DNA from: Planctomycetota bacterium
Lineage (GTDB): Bacteria; Planctomycetota; Planctomycetia; Pirellulales; Pirellulaceae
Direction: 5' to 3'
Length of the DNA: 46,807 nucleotides
NCBI GenBank assembly: GCA_026692845.1
Contig: JAPLNM010000116.1
Location: 1 to 46,807 of the forward strand
The position numbers were made by a program, and so were the translations under genes. Position 1 is the first letter of the stretch. Every line of letters begins with the position of its first letter. The notes beneath the pieces are model-generated. The model was not told where the DNA came from. It saw only the letters and a list, made by a program, of their open reading frames with translations, and made no database searches. Below, piece after piece: positions 35,033 to 42,354 of the stretch.

Positions 35033-35572
35033 ATGAAAGTCCTGATCGACCAAGAGAAAATAAGCCAAGGGATCAGCCAGCTCGGGAGCCAACTCAATGG
35101 CCAGTATGGCCCTGAGCCGATCACCGTCGTGGCCATCATGACCGGCAGCCTCGTGATGCTCGCCGACCTGATCCGCTGTCTTGAAATGCCCCTGCGCATC
35201 AGCTTGATCCGCGCCTCGTCCTACCGAGGCACGATGTCGGCCGGTGACTTGCATGTCGAAGAAATTGAGCGGCTCGATATCCAGGACCGAGACGTGCTGC
35301 TGATCGATGATATCTTCGACACAGGAAAAACCTTGCTCGAAGTCTCCGAGCGATTGAAGATGCTCAAGCCTAGATCCCTCAAGACCGCCGTATTTCTCAA
35401 CAAACAAGGGACGAGTCTGGTGCAGCTCAAGCCCGATCACAGCGTCTTCAATATCCCCAATCAGTTCGTCGTCGGTTACGGTTTAGACTACGATGATTAC
35501 TATCGAAACCTACCCTATGTAGCGGTTCTGGAACCATCGGATCTTGAGCAACATCGCCAAACCAGCAGATGA
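35033..35572 (+). CDS. hpt: Hypoxanthine phosphoribosyltransferase
   Basis: A 179-residue purine-salvage enzyme that makes IMP or GMP from hypoxanthine or guanine and PRPP. The PRPP-binding loop is 'DVLLIDDIFDTGKTL' (about 90-104), the PPi loop is 'VAIMTGSLVMLADLI', and the flexible loop is 'SSYRGTMSAGD'. The C-terminal 'FVVGYGLDYDDYYRNLPYVAVL' is diagnostic of bacterial HPRT. I start it at ATG 35033 (MKVLIDQEKI); ATG 35021 would add four residues. The stop codon overlaps the next gene's ATG by 4 bp, so this housekeeping gene heads a coupled run of glycosyltransferases. Confidence 0.95.
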   Translation: MKVLIDQEKISQGISQLGSQLNGQYGPEPITVVAIMTGSLVMLADLIRCLEMPLRISLIRASSYRGTMSAGDLHVEEIERLDIQDRDVLLIDDIFDTGKTLLEVSERLKMLKPRSLKTAVFLNKQGTSLVQLKPDHSVFNIPNQFVVGYGLDYDDYYRNLPYVAVLEPSDLEQHRQTSR

Positions 35573-36807
35573 TCGGGGTTAGCACTTCTCAAACAAGCCC
35601 GACGACGCACGACCCGCTGAGGGTACAGGTCGTCGCGCGCAGTTATTGGCCAATCGCCGATGAGCCTAGCCTGCGGCTCATGAACACCCTGGATGCTTGG
35701 AACTCCATCGGAATCGTCCCAAAAGTCCTCACCACGCGATGGAATAGCCAATGGCCCGACCAAGCATTCCTGCGGAGTGTCCATGTCGATCGGCTCTTGC
35801 CTGCCCAAACCTCCTCCTGGAACGAAAGCCACTTTCAGCGGAACGTCACGAAATGGCTTGTCAAAAACGCAGACTCCTACGATGCGATCTACGTCGATGC
35901 GGCCGACCCACTGCTGGCTGCCATCGTCGCGAAAACCAAACCCATAGGTAAGCCGATCCTGGCCCGCTTCTGCCTAGATCAAACCCAAGTCACCAAACCC
36001 AGATCCTTGAGCTCCTATCTGCCCTCGGGCCCTCCGATCGCCGACGCGCTTCGCAAATGCAATGCAGTCATCGCCGACCATCGTCGAGCTTACCAAGCCC
36101 TCCTGGATATGGGGGTCAGCAAGGAACGCAGTACCTGGATTCCCGATGCGGTATTCGCGCCTGCCGAGCGATCCGAACCCCTGCGGCGCGCGGCCGCACA
36201 CGCCCTGTTCCAAATCTCCGGCGACTTGGCCATCCCAACCCAAACCGCGCTGATGATGCACTTTGGCGAAACGACCATGAGCCAAATACAAGTCGTACTT
36301 CAGTCGGTTTGCGATCTGCTCGAACGCGGAATTCCCGTTCGAATGTGGTTGATTCACCCCGGACCCGATGCACCGAAGATCTACGAATGGCTTAGACTCC
36401 GTGGCTGGCATCACGATGTCCTGATCTTCGATGGATTCGATGTCCTCGATGATCTGATTTGCGTCGCGGATCTGGCCATCGTCTCGAATCCCGTTTGCTC
36501 TCTCCAATACTCCACACGAATGGTTCTCGAATCGCAACTCCCAATGATCGTGGCGCTCGATCCGGCCGTGTCCGATTGGATGCCCGAGACACCTCTGATG
36601 AAATGGTTCTACTCCCGGGAGTCCTTGGGAAATCAACTCGCCGATTTCCTCACACACCGTGAGCAATGGGAGGTCGAAGCCAAGGCCCTGGAGCGACACT
36701 ACCAACGCCACGAGCCCGCAGCGCATTGGCTCGATCGTTGGCGATGTGTCTTCTCCGATGCGACCCTCGCGAACCTTTCAACCGTCGCTCAAAAGAGGTC
36801 TACGTGA
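35569..36807 (+). CDS. Glycosyltransferase-like protein (GT-B fold, family 4-like)
   Basis: A 412-residue cytoplasmic protein. The N-terminal half has the first-domain pattern of GT4 enzymes ('LRVQVVARSYWPIADEPSLRLM'), followed by a segment where a donor or partner residue set would sit ('AVIADHRRAYQALLDMGV'). The C-terminal half ('MMHFGETTMSQIQVVLQSVCDLLERG', 'DVLIFDGFDVLDDLICVADLAIV', 'QYSTRMVLESQLPMIVALDP') follows the nucleotide-sugar-binding half, but the usual E-x7-E motif is not clear. It may therefore be a diverged or partner subunit of the next enzyme. Start and stop overlap the neighbours by 4 bp (ATGA at 35569, GTGA at 36804). It probably acts in surface polysaccharide synthesis. 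Confidence 0.75.
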   Translation: MIGVSTSQTSPTTHDPLRVQVVARSYWPIADEPSLRLMNTLDAWNSIGIVPKVLTTRWNSQWPDQAFLRSVHVDRLLPAQTSSWNESHFQRNVTKWLVKNADSYDAIYVDAADPLLAAIVAKTKPIGKPILARFCLDQTQVTKPRSLSSYLPSGPPIADALRKCNAVIADHRRAYQALLDMGVSKERSTWIPDAVFAPAERSEPLRRAAAHALFQISGDLAIPTQTALMMHFGETTMSQIQVVLQSVCDLLERGIPVRMWLIHPGPDAPKIYEWLRLRGWHHDVLIFDGFDVLDDLICVADLAIVSNPVCSLQYSTRMVLESQLPMIVALDPAVSDWMPETPLMKWFYSRESLGNQLADFLTHREQWEVEAKALERHYQRHEPAAHWLDRWRCVFSDATLANLSTVAQKRST

Positions 36808-37925
36808 GCCAAACGTCCAGACCGATCAAGGTATGCCTGATCATCCCGACGCTCGACCAAGGGGGTGCGGAGAAACAACTCGCCATGCTTGCTTGCGGAT
36901 TGGATCGCCGATGCTTTGAAACCTCGGTCGTGGTGCTGACCCGAAGCGGACCTCTCGAAGAACAACTTCGAGCCGCCGGTGTGGATGTCCATCTGGTCGG
37001 CAAACATGCCACGGCCGATCCATGGGCCTGGATGAAACTCCTGCGAATCCTAAAGCAGATTAAACCCGACATCGTCCACACCTGGATCTTTGCCGCCAAT
37101 GCTTATGGCCGCTCGGCGGCTCGGTGGGCCAAGGTGCCTGTGGTCGTCGGCTCGGAACGTTCCGTCGACCCCTGGAAAGGGACTTGGCAACTGACCATCG
37201 ATCGGTACCTCGCCAAACGTACCCAGGGGATCTCCACGAATAGTCCAGGGGTCGTCGATTTCTATCACAGCCATCGCATCGATCGATCGAACTTTACCCT
37301 CATCCCGAACGGAATCCCTCCCCGGGATCCAAAGCTTGAAATCTCCCGCGAAGAAGCCTTCGCACGCTTGGGAATCCCGCTCGATCGACGCCTGATCCTC
37401 TCGATCGGACGCTTATGGCAACAAAAAGGGTACAAAGATCTGATTTGGTCGGCCGAGATGCTCCGGGTCCTCCGGCACAACGTCAGCTACGCCGTCTTGG
37501 GCGATGGACCCGAACGCGTCCGCTTGGAGGAATACCGGGATAATGTGCGAGCCGCCGGGTCCGTCGAACTCCTCGGCCATCGCTCCGATGCGATGCAGAT
37601 TCTCCCCCATGCGGATCTGCTCTGGAACGGCAGCCTCTACGAAGGCCAATCGAATGTCATCCTCGAAGCCATGCAAGCCGCAGTGCCTGTCATCGCAACG
37701 GATATCCCAGGAAACCGCGACCTTATCGAAAACGAAAAAACCGGTATCCTGTTCCAAGTCGGCGATGTCGATCGATTGATGCGGGTCTCGAATCAATTGC
37801 TCGATGATACCGACCGACGAAACAATATCATTCAAGCCGCACGCGAACTTGTGTCGCGCGAGCACTCGGCCACAACGATGATCCAACGCCATGAAGACTG
37901 GTACCGCAAGTTATTGCAACGATGA
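36804..37925 (+). CDS. Glycosyltransferase family 4
   Basis: A 373-residue GT-B enzyme transferring a sugar from a nucleotide donor to an acceptor on the inner face of the membrane. I choose GTG 36804, which overlaps the preceding stop as GTGA and follows AAAGAGG at a good distance. Residue 1 is then followed by 'SQTSRPIKVCLIIPTLDQGGAEKQL', the classical GT4 start; an upstream ATG at 36666 would overlap the preceding gene by 140 bp. The donor-binding half has 'LILSIGRLWQQKGYKDLI' and the E-x7-E region 'YEGQSNVILEAMQAAVPVIATDIPGNRDLI'. Its stop overlaps the next start by 4 bp. The donor and acceptor are unknown. Confidence 0.92.
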   Translation: MSQTSRPIKVCLIIPTLDQGGAEKQLAMLACGLDRRCFETSVVVLTRSGPLEEQLRAAGVDVHLVGKHATADPWAWMKLLRILKQIKPDIVHTWIFAANAYGRSAARWAKVPVVVGSERSVDPWKGTWQLTIDRYLAKRTQGISTNSPGVVDFYHSHRIDRSNFTLIPNGIPPRDPKLEISREEAFARLGIPLDRRLILSIGRLWQQKGYKDLIWSAEMLRVLRHNVSYAVLGDGPERVRLEEYRDNVRAAGSVELLGHRSDAMQILPHADLLWNGSLYEGQSNVILEAMQAAVPVIATDIPGNRDLIENEKTGILFQVGDVDRLMRVSNQLLDDTDRRNNIIQAARELVSREHSATTMIQRHEDWYRKLLQR

Positions 37926-39109
37926 AAAATCCCTCTAGCTTTGAATTCGTTCAACTCCGCTGCGCCATCGCTCCAGGCTCGGTGGATATCCCCCAAGCCG
38001 TCGAGCAAGCCCTAGGAAATCCCATCGAATTTCCCTCGGTCGACCTGGCGTTGGTCCCAGGGGATCGCGTCGCGATCGCGGTGCACGAAAGTTTGCCTCA
38101 ACCCGAGCCTGTCGTCATGGCTATCATCGACTGGCTACTGAGCAAACATCCTACAAGCGATCTGGCGATCCGCGTCGTGCTAGCACCCGGAAACGAACCG
38201 CTCGCCCAAAGACTCAACGATTGGATAGCTACCCGGTGTCCTCAATCCGAATCGACCTCCGAATCGACCCCCGAACCAACTCATCGGGTGATGTGCCACG
38301 ATCCAGAGGATCAGCAAAACCTTGAGTACATTGCCGCTACCATGCAATCCGAAGGAATCTACCTGCACCGCGAGCTGGTCGACGCCGATTTCGTGATCCC
38401 CGTCTACCGTTGGCTCGAAACCAAAGACCCGAGAGGGCATGATCCCTACGTCGTGCTACCGGCCTTCGGGGATCGCGCCACCCAAGCCCGCTACGCCAAG
38501 AACTGGCTCAAGCAACAAGACCCCGCACCCCCAACTTCCAAAAAAGCCTCCGAGTCCGGTTGGCTAGCAGGTATCCAATACGCCATCGCCGCTGTGGCCA
38601 ACCAAGAAGGACGCATCGCAATGCTCGTCGGCGGTGCTCCCGAATCGGTCGATCAAGCATGCGCCAACGCGGTCCACTTTGGCTCCAGTCCAAAGGAAGC
38701 GACCAGCCAACAAGGCTTCGAACTGGTCGTCGTCCAACTGGTCGATCCGTCAAGCGTCCCGAGTTGGTCGCAAGTCGCCAGCGCCGCTTGGAGCGCCCAG
38801 CGTTGGCTAAGCCCAGCCGGTCGCATCGTCGTCGTCGCGTCGAATCTGACCGAGGTAAGTCCAGGGATCGGTGCACTAGCCTCCGACGAACCCGACGAGG
38901 AACTTCTACAATTGCTCCTTACAAGCTCCCTGCAGGATGCCAATGCCGCGGCGGTCCTGCGTGATATCCAGTCGCGCCGAAGTGTCTATGTGCAGTCCCA
39001 AGTCGACCCAGAACTCCTCGAGTCGCTCGGGTTCGCATCGATCCGAGACCCAAGCGAACTCGAACGCTTGATGCAAAAATCCAAGCGTGTCGGTGTCATG
39101 GAATACTGA
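37922..39109 (+). CDS. LarA-like (DUF2088) protein, degenerate
   Basis: A 395-residue cytoplasmic protein whose first half resembles the N-terminal domain of nickel-pincer lactate racemase LarA: 'DRVAIAVHESLPQPEPVVMAIIDWLL', 'HDPEDQQNLEYI' and 'GIYLHRELVDADFVIPVYRW' follow its order of strands. The catalytic elements look absent. The usual Gly-x-His-Arg segment reads 'VVLAPGNEPLAQRL', and the Gly-Gly-x-Lys plus following His region is replaced by 'LETKDPRGHDPYVV'. I therefore infer a non-canonical activity or a structural role. The start at 37922 overlaps the glycosyltransferase stop by 4 bp. A short 12-bp tandem repeat encodes Ser-Glu-Ser-Thr. The family assignment is moderate; the loss of the active site is read from motif comparison only. 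Confidence 0.7.
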   Translation: MKNPSSFEFVQLRCAIAPGSVDIPQAVEQALGNPIEFPSVDLALVPGDRVAIAVHESLPQPEPVVMAIIDWLLSKHPTSDLAIRVVLAPGNEPLAQRLNDWIATRCPQSESTSESTPEPTHRVMCHDPEDQQNLEYIAATMQSEGIYLHRELVDADFVIPVYRWLETKDPRGHDPYVVLPAFGDRATQARYAKNWLKQQDPAPPTSKKASESGWLAGIQYAIAAVANQEGRIAMLVGGAPESVDQACANAVHFGSSPKEATSQQGFELVVVQLVDPSSVPSWSQVASAAWSAQRWLSPAGRIVVVASNLTEVSPGIGALASDEPDEELLQLLLTSSLQDANAAAVLRDIQSRRSVYVQSQVDPELLESLGFASIRDPSELERLMQKSKRVGVMEY

Positions 39110-39124
39110 TCGTACGCACGGTCT

Positions 39125-39155
39125 GCTAATCAGTTTGCTAATCGGTTTGCTAATC
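39125..39155. repeat. 12-bp tandem repeat after the LarA-like gene
   Basis: GCTAATCAGTTT, GCTAATCGGTTT and GCTAATC follow each other at 39125-39136, 39137-39148 and 39149-39155, starting 15 bp after the stop codon. They fill much of the short gap to the next gene. Confidence 0.9.
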
Positions 39156-39180
39156 AATAGAATTCGCAAGGTAATTCATC

Positions 39181-40089
39181 ATGGATATCGACCTGGATAT
39201 CGACGGGCTGAATCGCAAGTACGGGCTCGAAAATGACCTCGTCTTTGATCTTCACCCAAACGGTTTGGTGAGGGCCAACGTGCAAACCAACCAATGCGCC
39301 GGGGAGTTTTTCTTGCAAGGCGCCCACGTGACACGCTACCAACCCGCTAGCCAGACCCATCCGGTTTTATTCATGAGCCAGCAAGCTCTCTACATACCCG
39401 GCAAGGCGCTTCGGGGGGGGATCCCCATCTGTTTTCCGTGGTTCAATAGCCACCCGAGCGACCCTAGTCTGCCTGCCCACGGCTGGGCGCGAACCTCGGT
39501 CTGGAATTTGGTGCAAACCCAAAAGGTCGACGGGCAAATCGAGGTGGCCCTAGGGCTTGCCAAAGACGGTTTCGATTTGATCTATCGAATCTCCATGGGC
39601 GAGACGCTCAAGGTCGCCTTGGAGGTTCGAAATGCAGCAGATGTGCCTTTGGACTACGAGATCGCCCTGCACACGTACCTTAGCCTCGGAAGCATCGAGA
39701 ACGTTTCGATCGCTGGTGATTTGGAGAATTGCGAGCATTATGACCAATTGACCCAAAAGCTTCATGAGCCGGAAAAACAGAGGATTCGTTTTGTCCAAGA
39801 AACCGATCGGATCTATTATGGTCAAGCCTCACGAATCGTACTTGATGATCCCGCTTGGCAGCGTTCGATCCAGATCGACTCGTTGGGATCCCAAGCCACG
39901 GTGGTATGGAATCCGTGGATCGATAAATCCAAACGCATGGCCGATTTCGGGGATCTTGAGTATCTGCAGATGTGCTGTATCGAGACGGCGAACGTTCGCC
40001 AAAAGTCCGTTCGCCTAGCACCCGGTCAAACCCATACGACGACCGCAGAATTCCAAGTCCAAAATACGGTAACCACCAATATACGGTAA
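39181..40089 (+). CDS. Hexose-6-phosphate 1-epimerase-like mutarotase (YeaD family)
   Basis: A 302-residue cytoplasmic protein of the aldose-1-epimerase fold. It has 'GAHVTRYQPASQTHPVLFMS', 'ALRGGIPICFPWF' (the family's phosphate-sugar binding segment), the catalytic-type His in 'LPAHGWARTS', and the late Glu in 'CCIETANVRQKSV'. This set matches D-hexose-6-phosphate mutarotases of the YeaD group, which speed alpha/beta exchange of glucose-6-phosphate. The start ATG at 39181 follows AAGGTAATTC. It lies 71 bp after the LarA-like gene, across a tandem repeat, and may be the last gene of that run. Its stop codon sits in a diverged 17-bp tandem duplication and a hairpin. Confidence 0.9.
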   Translation: MDIDLDIDGLNRKYGLENDLVFDLHPNGLVRANVQTNQCAGEFFLQGAHVTRYQPASQTHPVLFMSQQALYIPGKALRGGIPICFPWFNSHPSDPSLPAHGWARTSVWNLVQTQKVDGQIEVALGLAKDGFDLIYRISMGETLKVALEVRNAADVPLDYEIALHTYLSLGSIENVSIAGDLENCEHYDQLTQKLHEPEKQRIRFVQETDRIYYGQASRIVLDDPAWQRSIQIDSLGSQATVVWNPWIDKSKRMADFGDLEYLQMCCIETANVRQKSVRLAPGQTHTTTAEFQVQNTVTTNIR

Positions 40090-40150
40090 CCACGGACCAC
40101 ACGGAAAAAAAGAAGGCTTTCATTCCGTGTGTTCCGTGTGTTCCGTGGTT
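40064..40150. repeat. Tandem duplication and hairpin at a gene end
   Basis: ATACGGTAACCAC occurs at 40064-40076 and 40081-40093 (period 17); the second contains the mutarotase stop codon. From the stop, AACCACGGA (40088-40096) pairs with TCCGTGGTT (40142-40150), and CACACGGA pairs with either of two tandem TTCCGTGTG copies (40123-40131, 40132-40140). It could act as a transcript end structure. The rest of 40151-40344 shows no gene and should carry the promoter of the metal-efflux operon, although no clear boxes stand out. Confidence 0.75.
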
Positions 40151-40344
40151 CGATTCTTAGCTACTAGTTACTCCGGGCAGTCCCAGGTATTTTGGCTCGT
40201 TGAGCACGGCTGGATCTGCCTTGCTAAGGGGTGTCAAGGTGCGAAATTTTCCATCGGTTCATGGGCGTCGAAAGAGATTGCATTGGCAAAAATTTCTCAG
40301 AATTGCTATTCGTCGGCTAAGCTTATTCGGATAGGATCCAAGGG

Positions 40345-40827
40345 ATGCACCGGCTTATAGCGATTTTGCTGATTCCATTCTTTGTTGTGGGCAATTGCCT
40401 TGCTCACGCTCATGGGTCTGGTGCGCATGGATCGACAAGCCAGGGGCGAGCCCATATCCACGTCGCAAGTGCTACACAGCACAAGCATAGCCATGAATCT
40501 CATGGGCACTCGCATCACGATCACGATCACGGGCACGGGCACGGGCACGGGCATCGTCACGGCCAAGAGCATTCCAGTGACGATTCCAAGCCCGCACCGG
40601 TAGAAAAACCAGTCGATCACGAATCAGACGCCGTCTACGTAACAGGTGCAGATTTCATGGTCACCAACTCCGATCGCCTATCGATCGAAGTTGGTTCGCG
40701 CACTTTTGGCGAAACATTTGAAAGCTATTCCTCAGGGAATCGGCTACCTTCGAGGCGCGTTCATCCCCCACTGGATACCACCACGGAGCTACCGCTCTAT
40801 TTGCTCCATGCTGCGCTAAGGCTTTGA
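40345..40827 (+). CDS. Histidine-rich exported protein
   Basis: A 160-residue secreted protein. The signal peptide (1-20, ending CLAHA) is followed by a very histidine-rich segment (about 22-80) with His-Gly-His and His-x-His runs, encoded partly by GGGCAC tandem hexamers. The C-terminal 70 residues are ordinary ('AVYVTGADFMVTNSD'), with 'SRRVHPPLD' near the end. I do not recognise a family. The histidine content and position upstream of an RND metal pump suggest a periplasmic metal-binding buffer or chaperone. Part of the His-rich run could be chance expansion of the hexamer repeat. It is separated from the adaptor gene by 121 bp, which holds an imperfect hairpin around a T-run near 40840. 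Confidence 0.8.
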   Translation: MHRLIAILLIPFFVVGNCLAHAHGSGAHGSTSQGRAHIHVASATQHKHSHESHGHSHHDHDHGHGHGHGHRHGQEHSSDDSKPAPVEKPVDHESDAVYVTGADFMVTNSDRLSIEVGSRTFGETFESYSSGNRLPSRRVHPPLDTTTELPLYLLHAALRL

Positions 40828-40948
40828 TCTGTCTCGACGGATTTTTTCCATCGACGCGTTTTCTTCTTTCAAGCCTTCACCTGCTGCTCAGCTCCTTCAA
40901 GTGGTTACTTGACGCAGTGCAGCTTCATTCAATGAAGTTCCGCCAATC

Positions 40949-42343
40949 ATGCGTTTCCAAAGAGTGTTTGCATCAACGTGCGCCCTTTTGATACTGTTTC
41001 TATCTCAATCGATCGGTTGTAGTTCGCGAGAATCTGCCAAAGGACCTGCCTCTGAGTCCCACCAAGAGGCTGCGGGGAAATCCGAAATGCAGATCCTCGA
41101 GATAGGGGAGAAGGCAAGAAAGAACTTGAACTTAGTGGTCAAGTCAGTTCGACCGACCGACTATTGGCGAACGCTCACGATTCCTGGGGTCGTTGCCGAC
41201 CGACCTGGAGTTTCCGATCGAGGCGTAACCTCACCGGCCGTTGGCGTGGTCGCCGAGATTCATGCATTTCCGGGCGATACGGTCAAGCCTGGGCAACGTT
41301 TGGTAACGCTGCGTCTGTTTAGCGAATACTTGCAAGCCACACAAACACAGCTCTTCAAAGCATCACAGGAATTAAAGTTTGTCCAGGAACAAATCGAACG
41401 GTTCAACGCAGTGGCCAGTTCCGGTGCGGTTTCAGGTTCGCGATTCATCGAACAACGCAATGAACTCCAGCGACAACAGACGTTGATTCAGGCCTCCAAG
41501 CAAGAGCTTCTCAATCGTGGCTTGACCCCCGACCAGATTGCCATGGTTACCGATGGTGCGTTTATCTCGACGATCGAGGTTCATGCACCTCCACCTCGCG
41601 CCCATGAGACGGTGCTCGATGGGCTAGTAAAGCCTGAGACTCAAACCGTTGGATTCGAATCAGCCGGCGACATTGGTTATGAATTGCATTCGCTGGGCGT
41701 GGAGCTTGGGCAAACCGTTCAAGCAGGAGACTTGCTTGCCAACCTGTCCAATCACCAGTCGTTATTCGTCATTGGTCATGCATTCAAACGTGAAGCGGGT
41801 CTACTCGAACAAGCAGCCGAAAACAAAGTCCCACTGGGACTTGAGTTCGCCGAGGACTCCAATGAAATGTGGCCGGCTATCGATCAGCAATTCCAAATTC
41901 GCCATCTCTCAAACACCATCGATACAGCCACGCGAACCTTCGACTTCTTCGTGCCGCTGATCAACCAATCGCGGACTTACCAGAAAGACGACATGACCTT
42001 CTTGGTGTGGCGGTTTCGACCTGGACAACGCACGCGAATTGAAGTGCCTGTTGAGAAGTTTGCCAATGTCTATGTAATGCCTTCCGAAGCCGTGGTACGC
42101 GAGGGAGCAGACGCCTACGTTTATCGGCAAAACGGCGACTTGTTTAATCAAATACCCGTTCACATTCTTCATGAAGATCGTACGAACGTAGTTTTAGCGA
42201 ACGATCAAAGCATCACCCCTGGAACATTTCTAGCTCAGAACGCAGCCGCGTCGCTGCGTCGAGTACTCAAGGCTCAATCGGCGAGCGGCCAGCAACCAGG
42301 TCTTCACGTTCACGCGGACGGCACAGTCCACGCGGCCCACTAA
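40949..42343 (+). CDS. RND efflux periplasmic adaptor (CzcB/CusB type) lipoprotein
   Basis: A 464-residue membrane-fusion protein that links an RND pump to the outer membrane. It has a lipobox with Cys24 ('SQSIGCSS'). The expected order is present: a beta-barrel/lipoyl-like half starting at 'VGVVAEIHAFPGDTVKPGQRLVTL', a coiled-coil hairpin (about 130-190, Gln/Glu-rich), the second lipoyl half ('LHSLGVELGQTVQAGDLLANL'), and a beta-barrel with 'RTRIEVPVEKFANVYVMPSEAVV'. A histidine-bearing tail ends the protein ('LHVHADGTVHAAH'). The permease gene follows after 11 bp with AAGGAG as ribosome-binding site. The metal is not determined by this protein alone. Confidence 0.92.
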   Translation: MRFQRVFASTCALLILFLSQSIGCSSRESAKGPASESHQEAAGKSEMQILEIGEKARKNLNLVVKSVRPTDYWRTLTIPGVVADRPGVSDRGVTSPAVGVVAEIHAFPGDTVKPGQRLVTLRLFSEYLQATQTQLFKASQELKFVQEQIERFNAVASSGAVSGSRFIEQRNELQRQQTLIQASKQELLNRGLTPDQIAMVTDGAFISTIEVHAPPPRAHETVLDGLVKPETQTVGFESAGDIGYELHSLGVELGQTVQAGDLLANLSNHQSLFVIGHAFKREAGLLEQAAENKVPLGLEFAEDSNEMWPAIDQQFQIRHLSNTIDTATRTFDFFVPLINQSRTYQKDDMTFLVWRFRPGQRTRIEVPVEKFANVYVMPSEAVVREGADAYVYRQNGDLFNQIPVHILHEDRTNVVLANDQSITPGTFLAQNAAASLRRVLKAQSASGQQPGLHVHADGTVHAAH

Positions 42344-42354
42344 GGAGAACTGAA

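Noticed and set aside
36666-36803. Longer ATG start for the second glycosyltransferase
   Set aside because: It would overlap the previous gene by 140 bp and add Arg/Pro-rich sequence. The GTG at 36804 gives a GTGA overlap and the standard GT4 beginning.
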